Counted from the first letter of the stretch, positions 41,716 through 51,506 are shown. The stretch is DNA of 64,000 nt from Ferruginibacter sp. (GCA_014379905.1 JACMKX010000065.1:1-64000); one strand, 5' to 3'. Numbers and translations are program-made. Notes: generated by a model from the sequence alone, not told the origin.

Positions 41716-42417
41716 ATGAAAAATCTTTTATTGGTATTATTATCCATCTGCATCTTACCATCCTGCGAAAACAAGAACGGCAGTGGGAATGTTGAAAGGC
41801 AGGATCGTAAAGTGGGTGAATTTAACGCAGTAGACGTTGGTGGAAGTTTTAATGTTACGATAAAACAGGGGAATAGCTACAAGTTAAGAATTGATGCAGA
41901 TGATAATATCCTGGAAGATATAGAAACGGAAGTTTCGGAAGGTATATTAAGCATTGAATATAGGAATGGGGTGAATATCAACAATGCTGATATTAAAATA
42001 TACCTGGAAACGCCCTTATTAAAGTCAATAGAAGCTTCTGCATCTGCATCTGTAAAAGTGGAAGGGGTTCTAAATTCCGATAAAACAATTCATTTTGAGG
42101 CCTCCAGTTCTGCAACTATACAGGCAGCAATAGATGCCCCTTCAGCCCGTGTTGATGCCAACAGCTCGGGCAAGATCGTTTTAAAAGGCCGAACCAAGAA
42201 CCTGGATGCCGAGGCCAGCAGTGCAGGCTCCATTGAAGCAAAAGAATTATTGTCAGAAACCACCAGGGCAGAGGCCAGCAGTGGTGCGTCTATACAGGTG
42301 CACGCCAGTTTAAAACTGGAAGGGGAGGCAAGCAGCGGGGCTTCCGTTAGCTACCGGGGAGATCCAACTGTTTCTAAAGAAGAAAATAGCGGGGGAAGTG
42401 TTAGTAAGATTGATTAA
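41716..42417 (+). CDS. GIN-domain (DUF2807) lipoprotein
   Basis: A 233-residue lipoprotein (signal MKNLLLVLLSICILPSC). The ATG at 41716 is preferred over the longer frame from 41632, which lacks a clear signal order. The mature part is the head-GIN domain: a right-handed beta-helix of repeating strands (VGGSFNVTIKQGNSYKLRID, then SIEASASASVKVEG, FEASSSATIQAAIDAPSARV). It is probably an outer-membrane or periplasmic protein with an unknown role. Many Bacteroidota carry several such genes. Confidence 0.9.
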   Translation: MKNLLLVLLSICILPSCENKNGSGNVERQDRKVGEFNAVDVGGSFNVTIKQGNSYKLRIDADDNILEDIETEVSEGILSIEYRNGVNINNADIKIYLETPLLKSIEASASASVKVEGVLNSDKTIHFEASSSATIQAAIDAPSARVDANSSGKIVLKGRTKNLDAEASSAGSIEAKELLSETTRAEASSGASIQVHASLKLEGEASSGASVSYRGDPTVSKEENSGGSVSKID

Positions 42418-42450
42418 TAGGGGTACCTTTACCATATTAAAACCAAAAGA

Positions 42451-44016
42451 ATGAAAACATTTTCCAGGAGCTGTTTTTGTTGGGTATTGTGTTATTCAGT
42501 TGTTGCAGGTGCCCGGGCGCAGGTTGGTATAAATAGTGATGGAACCCCGCCGCATCCTTCTGCCATGCTCGAAATTAAAAGCACTACGAAAGGTTTGCTT
42601 ATACCCCAGGTTAGTTTGATTGATGGATTTAACAGTTTTCCGTTGACCGGACCAGCTGTATCGACCATGGTTTATAATATCAATGAAAATATTAACAACG
42701 GCAAGGGCGCAGGATATTATTTCTGGAATGGATCTCAATGGAAAAAAATGATAGTGGATGGCGAGGGTAATGTCCCCAAAGGCGCTATTATCTATAAAGA
42801 AACAGATCTGCCTATGCCGGGTTATTCTTTAAAAGGGCGAATTATTTCTCCGAATGTTCAGGAAATGCTGGGGGTGGGCGCAGGAAGCTGGAGCAATATC
42901 CCCGCCACAGGAATTGCCGCAAAAGAACATTCCTGTGTTTGGACGGGGTCAGAAATGCTTATATGGTCGGGTAAGGGGAGTTCGACTACTTTTTCAAATT
43001 TTGGGTCTAAATATAACCCTGTTGCTAATAGTTGGACCAATATTTCACTGGTTTCAGCACCTGTCGGAAGGTATGGCCATAGTACTGTATGGGACGATGT
43101 GGCAAAAAGAATGATTGTTTGGGGTGGTGTTACCGCCATATCCGGAAGTTCGGCGCCGAGTGTACTTGCTACCGCCGGAGGCATTTACAATAATAGCGGT
43201 AATTCCTGGATTGCAACAAATACTACCGGGGCACCAACTGCAAGATATTATCATTCAGCGGTATGGACAGGCAGCAAAATGCTTGTTTGGGGCGGGCGGG
43301 ATCTCGCCGGGTATTATAACAATGGAGGTTCATTTGACCCTTCTACTAATTCATGGTCAGCTTTGCCGGCTTCGCCTTTATCTGCAAGGTCAAATCATAC
43401 AGCCATATGGACAGGCAGCAAGATGATTATCTGGGGCGGCGAAAACGGTGGAACTGCCTTAAATAGCGGGGCCATGTATGATCCCGTATCCAATACATGG
43501 TCCATCATGTCTGCGCTTAACGCTCCGGCAGGGCTGTACAATTCAAAAGCTGTATGGACGGGAACAGAAATGATACTGGTAGGAGGGAATCTTACTTCAT
43601 TTACAGATGGCCGTATTTATCAGTATAATCCTGCGGCTAATGTATGGGATCCGGCTTTCAACCGCCTGCCTGGCAACGAAGTTCCCTGGAATGGATCGAT
43701 CAGTAATCACACAGTTGTATGGACGGGCACAGAAGTTATCATTTACGGAGGCCAGAATTTTCTTCAGGATGGTACAGACATGTGTTACAGATTTGACCCT
43801 GCAACGGATGCTATCTCTTACTATGCAAATTCCCCTTACCTCAGAACAGATCACAGTGCTGTATGGACCGGTGCCCAGTTACTGGTTTTTGGAGGTCATA
43901 CAAATCCTGCAACCAGCTTCCTCAGCGATGGATATAAATTAGACCCCACTTCAGGAACTTCAAATGTATTGTTGTACCCTTTCGATCGTATTATGTATTT
44001 ATTCATAAAGGATTAA
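42451..44016 (+). CDS. kelch-repeat exported protein
   Basis: A 521-residue exported protein (signal MKTFSRSCFCWVLCYSVVAG, then ARAQ). Residues ~25-60 carry the Bacteroidota surface-protein opening (SAMLEIKSTTKGLLIP). From ~150 follow about seven kelch-type blades, each with a core like HSAVWTGSKMLVWGG and YNPVANSWTN, giving a propeller. The C-terminus lacks a recognisable T9SS domain, and no enzyme residue was seen. It follows the GIN lipoprotein by 33 bp, possibly in the same transcript. Confidence 0.88.
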   Translation: MKTFSRSCFCWVLCYSVVAGARAQVGINSDGTPPHPSAMLEIKSTTKGLLIPQVSLIDGFNSFPLTGPAVSTMVYNINENINNGKGAGYYFWNGSQWKKMIVDGEGNVPKGAIIYKETDLPMPGYSLKGRIISPNVQEMLGVGAGSWSNIPATGIAAKEHSCVWTGSEMLIWSGKGSSTTFSNFGSKYNPVANSWTNISLVSAPVGRYGHSTVWDDVAKRMIVWGGVTAISGSSAPSVLATAGGIYNNSGNSWIATNTTGAPTARYYHSAVWTGSKMLVWGGRDLAGYYNNGGSFDPSTNSWSALPASPLSARSNHTAIWTGSKMIIWGGENGGTALNSGAMYDPVSNTWSIMSALNAPAGLYNSKAVWTGTEMILVGGNLTSFTDGRIYQYNPAANVWDPAFNRLPGNEVPWNGSISNHTVVWTGTEVIIYGGQNFLQDGTDMCYRFDPATDAISYYANSPYLRTDHSAVWTGAQLLVFGGHTNPATSFLSDGYKLDPTSGTSNVLLYPFDRIMYLFIKD

Positions 44017-44031
44017 AGTGAATCAGGCTGT

Positions 44032-44895
44032 TTAGTATATATTAGTGGGACAACCCGTACCGTTGCGCCTGCCCGAACCACCACCATTACCCATGCTTCC
44101 GAGATTGTAGCTGAGTTTGATGCCGGTACTATAATACCAGTCCTTGTTTTTTGGATTTCCTCTTATTTGTCCTTCCAAAGGGTAAGCTGCCGTAGCATTT
44201 ACCTCTCTACCCCTGAAAGCAAAGGCAGCAGCCTGCGGGCCTCTTGCAGCGGCAAGAACAGCCGAATCGGCATAAGTTCCGCTTACATCATCCAGGTAAT
44301 CGGTAAATAATTTCCTTAAACCCAGTTCAATACCTATCTGTGTCCGGTCGTTCAATGCGAATTTAAACCCACCACCAAATGGAATGACAAACTGGTTATT
44401 TTTATAAAGGGCTTTATCAGGATATGTTGAAAGGCCCTGGCCTTCGGTACCCAGGCTCCTTAAAAATACCTTATTACCGGCGAAGTCTTTTGCGTATGGA
44501 TTAAAGTGAAATGCAGCTATCCCCCCAAAAACATAGGGGGAGATGGAACGTTCTTCGAGGTCTAGGAAGGTATATTCCAATGCGAGCTGTGCCTCCCAAA
44601 CGGTAGATTTAAAGCTAAGGTTGCGGAAACTCAGGTCAGTTTTATCAACATCCGCCGATGCATCAGACCCGGAGAGCTTAAAATAACTGGCTGCGCCCCT
44701 CAGAGCCAGCTTCTGACTAATATTATAGGAGAGACCAAGCCCGAGGGCAGGCCCTGCATTACTAAAGGAGAGTCTTTTGCCCTGCAAATCGCCGCTATAG
44801 TTGGCTACGCCGGCATAAATATCAGCATTAAGTCGTTGACTATTAACAACCAGGGAAGTCAGCAAGCCTAAGCATGCCAATAAAAGATTTTTCAT
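44032..44895 (-). CDS. outer-membrane beta-barrel protein (DUF6089-like)
   Basis: A 287-residue protein from the ATG at 44895 (signal MKNLLLACLGLLTSLVVNSQ); a longer frame from 44928 has no better signal. RLNADIYAGVANYSGDLQGK is the family's opening, followed by strands ALGLGLSYNISQKLALRGAA, WEAQLALEYTFLDLEE and FVIPFGGGFKFALNDRTQIG. It is likely an outer-membrane porin-like protein. It is divergent from the ribosomal operon with a 325-bp gap between the starts. Confidence 0.85.
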   Translation of the reverse strand: MKNLLLACLGLLTSLVVNSQRLNADIYAGVANYSGDLQGKRLSFSNAGPALGLGLSYNISQKLALRGAASYFKLSGSDASADVDKTDLSFRNLSFKSTVWEAQLALEYTFLDLEERSISPYVFGGIAAFHFNPYAKDFAGNKVFLRSLGTEGQGLSTYPDKALYKNNQFVIPFGGGFKFALNDRTQIGIELGLRKLFTDYLDDVSGTYADSAVLAAARGPQAAAFAFRGREVNATAAYPLEGQIRGNPKNKDWYYSTGIKLSYNLGSMGNGGGSGRRNGTGCPTNIY

Positions 44896-45148
44896 TGATG
44901 AGTGTTTGGTGATAGGTGCAGTAAGCATTTTACCAAAAACTGTTCCGGATTGGGATTTATAGGATTAACAGATGATCGGGATGGCCGATCTAATTTTTTT
45001 GCCCACATCAGAAAGGGATAGTGAAATCGTTTTTTAAGTAATACTTATGAATCACTCATTGAAGCCCGTTTATTGGACTTTATTGAAACAACATTTGAAA
45101 AAAAGCCCTTTTTTGGGCAGAAATTGCCAAAAAAACTTCCCCTAACTC

Positions 45149-45179
45149 TTTGCTATTTAAATTATAGCCCTTACCTTTG
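45149..45179 (+). promoter_or_regulatory. promoter of the S10-spc ribosomal cluster
   Basis: TTG at 45149-45151, 20 bp, then TACCTTTG at 45172-45179. This matches the Bacteroidota -33/-7 layout (TTG-N19-21-TAnnTTTG) and lies 41 bp before the rpsJ start. Confidence 0.8.
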
Positions 45180-45220
45180 CACTCCAAATTAAAAAAACGG
45201 AATTCTAAAGTTCTTTAAAT

Positions 45221-45526
45221 ATGTCACAACGAATCAGAATCAAATTACAGTCTTACGACCACAATTTAGTTGATAAATCAGCGGAAAAGATTGTAAAAAC
45301 TGTACGCAGTACAGGGGCAGTAGTAACAGGTCCAATTCCTTTACCTACTCACAAGAAGATATTTACCGTGTTGCGTTCGCCGCACGTAAATAAAAAAGCC
45401 CGTGAGCAGTTCCAATTGTGCACACATAAACGCTTATTAGATATTTACACCAGCAGTAGCCGTACAGTTGACGCTTTGAGCAAACTGGATCTGCCAAGTG
45501 GTGTGGATGTTGAAATCAAAGCCTGA
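45221..45526 (+). CDS. rpsJ: 30S ribosomal protein S10
   Basis: A 101-residue protein of the 30S head. [20 protein letters not shown] opens the family, and [21 protein letters not shown] is the long loop that packs into the rRNA. S10 is also the NusE transcription factor. It is the first gene of the cluster; upstream is a good promoter and a divergent barrel gene, not the usual fusA/rpsG neighbours. Confidence 0.98.
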   Translation: MSQRIRIKLQSYDHNLVDKSAEKIVKTVRSTGAVVTGPIPLPTHKKIFTVLRSPHVNKKAREQFQLCTHKRLLDIYTSSSRTVDALSKLDLPSGVDVEIKA

Positions 45527-45642
45527 TGAACCGCCCGTCCTGATAGATATCGGGAGGGAAAGGCACCGGCTAAGATCTTATAAAGATAAAAATATTGAAC
45601 ACCTATCTCCCCACGTGGAGCGCTGGGTATAAAACAGATACA
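45527..45642. other. spacer rpsJ-rplC
   Basis: 116 bp with the interrupted palindrome CCTGATAGATATCGGGAGG (45540-45560). No gene. It may be a structured leader for rplC. Confidence 0.4.
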
Positions 45643-46260
45643 ATGAAAAGTATTATTGGTAAGAAGATTGGGATGACCAGTATCTTTGGAACAGACGGTA
45701 AGCAAACCGCTGTTACCATTATAGAGGCTGGCCCATGTGTGGTTACACAAAAGAAGACCGTAGAAACAGACGGTTACAATGCTCTCCAGATCGCATTCGG
45801 CGACAAGAAAGAAAAGCACTCCATCAAAGCCGAAATGAGCCATTTCGCAAAAGCTAATACAGCTCCTAAAAAATTCGTAAAAGAAATCCGCAATAGCGAC
45901 TCAGATAAAAATGTTGGCGACAGCATTACAGTAGATATTTTCGCTGAAGGCGATAGTATTGAAGTAGTGGGTACCACAAAAGGTAAAGGTTTCCAGGGTG
46001 TTGTAAAACGCCATGGCTTTAGCGGTGTGGGTGGCCAGTCTCATGGTCAGCATGATCGTTCAAGAGCACCGGGTTCTATTGGTAACTCATCTGATGCCAG
46101 CCGTGTATTTAAAGGTATGCGCATGGCAGGCCGTATGGGCAACGACAGGGTGAAAATGAAAGGACTGAAAGTAGTGAAAGTTTTCGCTGAAAAAAATTAC
46201 ATACTGGTTAGCGGTTCGGTTCCCGGCCACAACGGTTCAATAGTTTTAATCAACAAATAG
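45643..46260 (+). CDS. rplC: 50S ribosomal protein L3
   Basis: A 205-residue protein from the ATG at 45643; the frame is open to 45595, but MKSIIGKKIGMTSIF is the true family start. KGKGFQGVVKRHGFSG and GQSHGQHDRSRAPGSIG are the loop that reaches towards the peptidyl-transferase centre. Length is normal (~205-210). It is one of the early-assembling 50S proteins. The following 117-bp spacer is a word-repeat hairpin. Confidence 0.98.
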   Translation: MKSIIGKKIGMTSIFGTDGKQTAVTIIEAGPCVVTQKKTVETDGYNALQIAFGDKKEKHSIKAEMSHFAKANTAPKKFVKEIRNSDSDKNVGDSITVDIFAEGDSIEVVGTTKGKGFQGVVKRHGFSGVGGQSHGQHDRSRAPGSIGNSSDASRVFKGMRMAGRMGNDRVKMKGLKVVKVFAEKNYILVSGSVPGHNGSIVLINK

Positions 46261-46377
46261 GTTTAATTAGCTAATTAGCCAATTTGATAATTAGCCAATT
46301 GAAGAAGACAGAACACAATTTTAAATAGGATGTCTAATTGGCCCATTGGCAAATTATCACATTATCAAATTGAATTT
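46261..46377. repeat. word-repeat spacer rplC-rplD (AATTAGCC set)
   Basis: Left words TTTGATAATTAGCCAATTG, right words ATTATCACATTATCAAATTG; the two arms are inverse complements over much of their length. The true rplD start is right after the right arm. Confidence 0.85.
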
Positions 46378-47016
46378 ATGCAACTAGATATATTAAATAC
46401 AAAAGGCGAGAAAACCGGCAGAACAGTAGAACTTCCGGAAGAGATCTTTGGAATTGAACCAAACGACCACGTTATTTATCTTGCTGTGAAACAATTCCAG
46501 GGAGCACAACGCCAGGGAACACACAAAGTAAAAACACGTTCGGAAGTTCAGGGTTCTTCTAAGAAACTGCACAAACAAAAAGGTACCGGTGGTGCCCGTA
46601 AAGGCAACCTGCGTAGCCCTATCTATAAAGGTGGTGGTACCATTTTTGGCCCAAAACCTCATAAATACGATATCAAACTGAATCGTAAAGTAAAAGACCT
46701 GGCTAAAATGAGTGCACTTGCCTATAAAGCTAAAGAAAATGCCATCGTGGTATTGGAAGATGTAAATATGGATACTCCTAAAACAAAAGCTTTTACTGGT
46801 ATACTCAGCAGCCTGAACCTTGCCGGTAAAAAATCTTTGTTTGTTATTCCTGAATACAACGACAACTTGTACTTGAGCTTACGTAATATCCAGGGTGTTA
46901 ATGGTACCGTAATCAGCGATATGAATACATACGATATCCTGAATGCAAGTGTACTGGTGATGACGGAAAGCGCAGCGAAATTGTTTTCTCAGGAAGCTGC
47001 GGAAACGGAAGCTTAA
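46378..47016 (+). CDS. rplD: 50S ribosomal protein L4
   Basis: A 212-residue protein. The frame is open from 46330 inside the spacer repeat, but MQLDILNTKGEKTGRTVELP is the family's start. The internal loop KKLHKQKGTGGARKGNLRSP (~60-80) enters the 23S rRNA tunnel region, and KVKDLAKMSALAYKAKE follows. In proteobacteria L4 represses its operon by attenuation; no such leader was identified here. The C-terminal tail (SQEAAETEA) is acidic. Confidence 0.97.
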   Translation: MQLDILNTKGEKTGRTVELPEEIFGIEPNDHVIYLAVKQFQGAQRQGTHKVKTRSEVQGSSKKLHKQKGTGGARKGNLRSPIYKGGGTIFGPKPHKYDIKLNRKVKDLAKMSALAYKAKENAIVVLEDVNMDTPKTKAFTGILSSLNLAGKKSLFVIPEYNDNLYLSLRNIQGVNGTVISDMNTYDILNASVLVMTESAAKLFSQEAAETEA

Positions 47017-47107
47017 ATAAATTTGATAATTAGCCAATTAGCCAATCAGCCAATTGTAAAGCTCATTATCACATTATCAAATTATCGAATTATCAAATTT
47101 AAACGAC
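47017..47107. repeat. word-repeat spacer rplD-rplW (AATTAGCC set)
   Basis: TTTGATAATTAGCCAATTAG on the left and ATTATCACATTATCAAATTA, then ATCGAATTATCAAATTT on the right, over 91 bp. Confidence 0.85.
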
Positions 47108-47410
47108 ATGAAACTGTCTGATGTTCTAATAAAGCCTGTTTTATCTGAGAAAGCCAACAAGCAATCAGAAAAAATGAACCGTTACACTTTCGTAGTGGAC
47201 AAAAAGGCCAACAAACTGGAAATTAAAAAAGCTGTTGAACAGTTTTATGGTGTTCAGGTAGAAGATGTAAATACGGCTGTAATGCCTTCTAAACTGAAAG
47301 CCAAATACACTAAAGCAGGATTTATTGTTGGCCGCAAGCCTTCAAAGAAGAAAGCGATTGTAACTGTAGCTGAAGGTGAAACCATCGATATCTACAGTCA
47401 AACAGTATAA
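47108..47410 (+). CDS. rplW: 50S ribosomal protein L23
   Basis: A 100-residue protein. Opening LSDVLIKPVLSEKANKQSEK, then YTFVVDKKANKLEIKKAVEQ and FYGVQVEDVNTAVMPSK, as in the family. It lies at the tunnel exit and docks trigger factor and SRP. Length is normal (~95-100). Confidence 0.98.
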   Translation: MKLSDVLIKPVLSEKANKQSEKMNRYTFVVDKKANKLEIKKAVEQFYGVQVEDVNTAVMPSKLKAKYTKAGFIVGRKPSKKKAIVTVAEGETIDIYSQTV

Positions 47411-47547
47411 GATTTAAAAACGAATGGTAATGCTGCTACCGCAAAATGCAGTGATTATAAAATAAGGTTACAGGTTAAAGCAGAGAGGTTAAAAGTTACA
47501 GACTTCATAACCAGCAACAAAAAACCAGGAACCAGAAACTAATTTAA
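47411..47547. other. spacer rplW-rplB
   Basis: 137 bp with weaker internal repetition (GGTTACAGGTTAAAGC, GGTTAAAAGTTACAG) and CCAGGAACCAGAAAC before the start. A different word set from the neighbouring spacers. Confidence 0.45.
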
Positions 47548-48390
47548 ATGGCACTTAGAAAATACAAACCCACCACAGCAGGTACCCGTTGGAGAATTGG
47601 TAATGCATATGCAGAAATTACTACCAACCTACCTGAAAAATCTTTGCTTGAAGCGCAAAAGAATACTGCCGGCAGAAATGCACAAGGTAGAAGAAGTATG
47701 CGCTACATGGGTGGTGGTAATAAAACCATGTACCGTTTGGTAGATTTTAAAAGGGATAAGAAAAATATTCCTGCTACTGTAAAAACAATTGAGTACGATC
47801 CAAACCGTACAGCATTCATCGCTTTATTGGCTTATGCTGATGGTGAAAAGCGTTACATTCTTGCTCCGCAAGGGTTACAGGTTGGACAAACTGTAATAAG
47901 TGGTGATGATGCAGTTCCGGAATTAGGAAATGCATTACAACTTAAAAATATGCCGTTGGGTACCAATGTGCACAATATTGAAATGCAGCCTGGTCAGGGT
48001 GGTATTTTGGTAAGAAGTGCAGGTACTTCAGCACAACTGAATAACAAAGAAGGTAAATACGCAGTATTAAAAATGCCAAGTGGTGAGTTAAGAAAAATTC
48101 TTATCAACTGTTACGCAACTGTCGGTGTTACCAGCAACAGCGATCATAACCTGGAGAGCATGGGTAAAGCTGGTAGAAACCGTTGGAAAGGTATTCGTCC
48201 ACGCACACGTGCGGTAGCGATGAACCCTGTAGATCACCCGATGGGTGGTGGTGAAGGTAGAGCTTCCGGTGGTCACCCACGTAGCCGTAAAGGTAAATAT
48301 GCTAAAGGCCAGATCACCAGGACAAGAGGAAAAGGTTCTGACAAAATGATCCTGACCCGCAGAAACGGTAAGAAGTTACCTAATAAGTAA
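47548..48390 (+). CDS. rplB: 50S ribosomal protein L2
   Basis: A 280-residue protein of the peptidyl-transferase region. [57 protein letters not shown] segments and the conserved [15 protein letters not shown] loop (here [20 protein letters not shown]) with its catalytic-site His are present. Length is normal for bacteria (~274). The N-terminal [13 protein letters not shown] is typical of Bacteroidota. Confidence 0.98.
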   Translation: MALRKYKPTTAGTRWRIGNAYAEITTNLPEKSLLEAQKNTAGRNAQGRRSMRYMGGGNKTMYRLVDFKRDKKNIPATVKTIEYDPNRTAFIALLAYADGEKRYILAPQGLQVGQTVISGDDAVPELGNALQLKNMPLGTNVHNIEMQPGQGGILVRSAGTSAQLNNKEGKYAVLKMPSGELRKILINCYATVGVTSNSDHNLESMGKAGRNRWKGIRPRTRAVAMNPVDHPMGGGEGRASGGHPRSRKGKYAKGQITRTRGKGSDKMILTRRNGKKLPNK

Positions 48391-48526
48391 GAACAATTTG
48401 ATAATTAGCCAATAGGCCAATTAGATAATGATAGTTAAAATGGTCTCTTTCCAAAGAGGCAAATAAACAAAATTTAAAACTTGGATGTAGATAATTAGCA
48501 TATTATCACATTATCAAATTACAAAC
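48391..48526. repeat. word-repeat spacer rplB-rpsS (AATTAGCC set)
   Basis: Left TTTGATAATTAGCCAATAGG, right ATTATCACATTATCAAATTA. In the middle GGTCTCTTTCCAAAGAGGC adds a short hairpin. Confidence 0.85.
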
Positions 48527-48796
48527 ATGGCTCGTTCATTAAAAAAAGGTCCTTACATCGAAGCAAAACTGGAAACGAAAGTTTTGTCGATGACGGAAGG
48601 AAAATTAAAAAAAGGTGTTATTAAAACCTGGAGCAGAAGAAGTACTATTTCTCCTGACTTTGTAGGGCACACTTTTGCAGTTCATAACGGAAACAAATTT
48701 ATCCCGGTGTATGTTACTGAATTTATGGTAGGACACAAATTAGGTGAGTTTGCACCAACAAGAAATTTCAGAGGTCACTCAAGCAAAAAAATGTAA
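48527..48796 (+). CDS. rpsS: 30S ribosomal protein S19
   Basis: An 89-residue protein of the 30S head. [37 protein letters not shown] and [20 protein letters not shown] cover the whole family pattern. It contacts S13 and the tRNA in the A site. Length is normal. Confidence 0.98.
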   Translation: MARSLKKGPYIEAKLETKVLSMTEGKLKKGVIKTWSRRSTISPDFVGHTFAVHNGNKFIPVYVTEFMVGHKLGEFAPTRNFRGHSSKKM

Positions 48797-48895
48797 TAAA
48801 ATAAAACCGATTCTGGATACTGGTCACTGGTAAGATGTTTCAAAATTGATGGAACCCACCAGTATCAAGTATCAAGTATCAAGAAACTAGATAAA
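48797..48895. repeat. word-repeat spacer rpsS-rplV (GGATACTGG set)
   Basis: GATTCTGGATACTGGTCACT on the left, then ACCAGTATCAAGTATCAAGT on the right. The word set is that of 6110-6285, not that of the neighbouring ribosomal spacers. Confidence 0.8.
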
Positions 48896-49318
48896 ATGGA
48901 AGCAGTAGCAAAATTGAATAATTACCCGACATCACCACGTAAAATGCGTTTACTGGCTGATTTGATCCGTGGTATGCAGGTAGAAAAAGCATTAGCCGTT
49001 CTGGAATTCAATCCAAAGCACCCGGCTGTTCCTTTGCGTAAGCTGGTACTTTCTGCCATCAATAACTGGAAAGTAAAAAACGAAGGTGCTGATGAAAATG
49101 CGCTGATAGTAAAAACGATCATGGTAGATGGTGCAAGGGTTATCAAACGTATGCGCCCGGCTCCGCAGGGTCGTGGTTACCGTGTTCGCAAACGCAGCAA
49201 TCATGTAACAGTGATCGTTGATGCAGCAGCTGGTCCGACAGAAAAACCAGTAAAAGTTTCTAAAAAAGAAACAGTTAAGAAAGATGTTCCTGCAAGTAAA
49301 GCTGCAGCTGCTAAATAA
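48896..49318 (+). CDS. rplV: 50S ribosomal protein L22
   Basis: A 140-residue protein. [20 protein letters not shown] and [20 protein letters not shown] (the hairpin lining the exit tunnel) are diagnostic. A lysine/alanine-rich C-terminal tail of about 25 residues ([20 protein letters not shown]) is an extension over the usual ~110. Confidence 0.97.
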   Translation: MEAVAKLNNYPTSPRKMRLLADLIRGMQVEKALAVLEFNPKHPAVPLRKLVLSAINNWKVKNEGADENALIVKTIMVDGARVIKRMRPAPQGRGYRVRKRSNHVTVIVDAAAGPTEKPVKVSKKETVKKDVPASKAAAAK

Positions 49319-49431
49319 TTAAACAATTAGTCAATTAGCCAATAGGGCAATGGGCTTGGGATAATAGATAAAATTTTATAAAACTGTGGAATTGGCTAAT
49401 TAGCAAATTATCACATTATCAAATTAAAAAA
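49319..49431. repeat. word-repeat spacer rplV-rpsC (AATTAGCC set)
   Basis: Left ACAATTAGTCAATTAGCCAA, right TTGGCTAATTAGCAAATTAT then CACATTATCAAATT. Confidence 0.85.
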
Positions 49432-50259
49432 ATGGGTCAGAAAACAAATCCGATAGGTGCAAGATTAGGTATCATACGTGGTTGGGATAGCAACTGGTAT
49501 GCTCACAAAAAGGATTATGCAACCAAATTGATTGAAGACGATAAAATCAGGAATTACCTGAATGCCCGTATCAACAAAGGTGGTATTGCTAAAATCGTTA
49601 TTGAGCGTACGCTTAACAAACTAATTGTTACCATTCATACATCTAAGCCTGGTATCATCATCGGTAAAGGTGGTGGCGAGGTTGACAGGATTAAAGAAGA
49701 GTTGAAAAAACTGTGTGGTAAAGAAGATGTGCAGATCAATATTTTAGAGATCCGTCGCCCGGAACTGGATGCAAACATTGTTGCTGATACCATTGCCCGT
49801 CAATTGGAAAATCGTATCAACTACAAACGTGCCATTAAAATGTCTATTGCTTCTGCATTGCGTATGGGTGCTGAAGGGATTAAAGTAAAAGTTGGTGGTC
49901 GTTTGGGTGGTGCTGAAATTGCCCGTAGCGAAGAGATCAAACAAGGTCGTACTCCAACTCATACCCTGCGTATGGATATTGATTATGCCAATGTATTTGC
50001 TCAAACCGTATATGGTAAGATCGGTATAAAAGTATGGATCTGTAAAGGTGAAGTATTGGGTAAAAGAGATCTGAATCCAAATGTAATTGCCGGTGGCAAA
50101 AACGACGGACCAGACAGGCCACAAGGTGGATTTGACAGGAGAGATGACCGTGGCGGTCGTGGTGGCGACAGAAGAGATGACAGGAGAGGCGGTGGAGATA
50201 ACCGTGGTGGTGGAGGTCGTGGCGGTGATAACCGTGGCGGCGGTGGCGGAAGAAGGTAA
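49432..50259 (+). CDS. rpsC: 30S ribosomal protein S3 with a Gly/Arg/Asp-rich tail
   Basis: A 275-residue protein. [20 protein letters not shown], the KH domain with [20 protein letters not shown] (~75-94) and [20 protein letters not shown] end the standard ~215-220 residues. The last ~55 residues are an extension of Gly, Arg, Asp and Asn repeats ([19 protein letters not shown], then [13 protein letters not shown]) resembling RGG boxes. S3 lies at the mRNA entry of the 30S; such a tail would face the solvent and could bind RNA, which is inference. Confidence 0.97.
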   Translation: MGQKTNPIGARLGIIRGWDSNWYAHKKDYATKLIEDDKIRNYLNARINKGGIAKIVIERTLNKLIVTIHTSKPGIIIGKGGGEVDRIKEELKKLCGKEDVQINILEIRRPELDANIVADTIARQLENRINYKRAIKMSIASALRMGAEGIKVKVGGRLGGAEIARSEEIKQGRTPTHTLRMDIDYANVFAQTVYGKIGIKVWICKGEVLGKRDLNPNVIAGGKNDGPDRPQGGFDRRDDRGGRGGDRRDDRRGGGDNRGGGGRGGDNRGGGGGRR

Positions 50260-50347
50260 TTAGCCAATATGCCAATGTGATAATGTGCCAATGAGTACAC
50301 GGCAATTATCAAATTATCAAATTATCGAATTGACAAATTAAAATAAG
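50260..50347. repeat. word-repeat spacer rpsC-rplP (AATTAGCC set)
   Basis: Left TTAGCCAATATGCCAATGTG, then ATAATGTGCCAATG; right ATTATCAAATTATCAAATTA, then TCGAATTGACAAATT. Confidence 0.8.
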
Positions 50348-50767
50348 ATGTTACAACCAAAAAGAAGCAAACACAGAAAAACTCAGAAAGGAAGAATGAA
50401 GGGCGATACCAAACGTGGAGCAACCCTTGCTTTCGGAACATTCGGTTTAAAAGCTTTGGACAGCGTTTGGTTAACGAACCGTCAAATTGAAAGTGCCCGT
50501 CAGGCAATGACCCGTGCTATGAAAAGAGAAGGTAATGTTTGGATCAGGATATTTCCTGATAAACCAATTACTGCAAAACCTGCAGAGGTAAGGATGGGTA
50601 AAGGTAAAGGTAACCCCGAAGGATGGGCTGCTATTGTACAGCCAGGCCGTATTTTGTTTGAAGCAGATGGTGTTACAGAAGAAGTTGCAAAACATGCATT
50701 TTCCCTGGCTGCACAAAAACTGCCGATCTTAACAAAATTTGTCATCAGCAGGGATTACACAGCATAA
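50348..50767 (+). CDS. rplP: 50S ribosomal protein L16
   Basis: A 139-residue protein near the A site. [40 protein letters not shown] and [20 protein letters not shown] are family motifs. Length is normal (~137-140). Confidence 0.98.
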   Translation: MLQPKRSKHRKTQKGRMKGDTKRGATLAFGTFGLKALDSVWLTNRQIESARQAMTRAMKREGNVWIRIFPDKPITAKPAEVRMGKGKGNPEGWAAIVQPGRILFEADGVTEEVAKHAFSLAAQKLPILTKFVISRDYTA

Positions 50768-50890
50768 GAACAATTAGCTAATTAGCTGATGTGCTAATGT
50801 GCTAATAGAGAAAAGGGAATCAGATAGCTAAACTGTTGGGTTTTATATTAACAGATTAGCAAATTAGCAAATTATCAAATTAATAAAAAG
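50768..50890. repeat. word-repeat spacer rplP-rpmC (TTAGC/GCTAA set)
   Basis: Left ACAATTAGCTAATTAGCTGA and TGTGCTAATGTGCTAATAG; right ACAGATTAGCAAATTAGCAA, then ATTATCAAATTAA. Confidence 0.8.
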
Positions 50891-51100
50891 ATGTCTAAAA
50901 AAGTAGATTTTCAAAGAAGCCTTACTGGATTGAGTGAGGCAGACTTAGCGGCAAAAATTAAAGAAGACGAACAGCGTATGAAAAAACTGAGCTTTGCTCA
51001 TGCTATTTCCCCGTTGGAAAATCCTCAAAGCATCCGCTCACTGAGAAGGGATATTGCACGTTTGAAAACTCAATTAAGAAAAACACAAATTGGAGCTTAA
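50891..51100 (+). CDS. rpmC: 50S ribosomal protein L29
   Basis: A 69-residue protein. LSEADLAAKIKEDEQRMKKL and PLENPQSIRSLRRDIARLKT are the two helices of the family. It lies near the tunnel exit with L23. The gap to rpsQ is only 19 bp, one of the few close junctions in this cluster. Confidence 0.97.
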   Translation: MSKKVDFQRSLTGLSEADLAAKIKEDEQRMKKLSFAHAISPLENPQSIRSLRRDIARLKTQLRKTQIGA

Positions 51101-51119
51101 TCCAATAAATAAATAAAAG

Positions 51120-51401
51120 ATGGAAGCAACAGTAACTACAACAAATGTTGTAAGAAATTTAAGAAAAACCAGGGTTGGTATCGTATCCAGTAATAAAATG
51201 GATAAAACGATCGTGGTAAAAGTGGAAAGAAAAATCAAGCATCCGCTTTATGGTAAGTTCCTTAAAAAAACTACCAGCTTTCATGCGCATGATGAAAAGA
51301 ACGAGTGCAGCATTGGTGATACGGTTAAGATCATGGAGAGCCGCCCGTTAAGCAAAACAAAACGTTGGAGATTGGTTGAGGTGGTTGAGAAAGTAAAATA
51401 A
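51120..51401 (+). CDS. rpsQ: 30S ribosomal protein S17
   Basis: A 93-residue OB-fold protein. [40 protein letters not shown] and [20 protein letters not shown] are the family's key stretches. It is one of the primary 16S-binding proteins. Length is near normal (~84-90). Confidence 0.98.
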   Translation: MEATVTTTNVVRNLRKTRVGIVSSNKMDKTIVVKVERKIKHPLYGKFLKKTTSFHAHDEKNECSIGDTVKIMESRPLSKTKRWRLVEVVEKVK

Positions 51402-51506
51402 GATTTATGATTTCTTCCGATTGTCAGTGTGATTATATATTTCGAAAATTGTTTTGGATTTAAGAAAATCAAACATCATAAATTCAAAATCACAAATAAC
51501 AAAAAA
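51402..51506. repeat. word-repeat spacer rpsQ-rplN (GATTTATGATTT set)
   Basis: GATTTATGATTTCTTCCGAT on the left and ATCATAAATTCAAAATCACA on the right are partly inverse complementary. A third word set. Confidence 0.55.

Noticed and set aside
45527..45642. Riboswitch or L4-type leader before rplC
   Set aside because: Apart from one interrupted palindrome no conserved leader element could be recognised.
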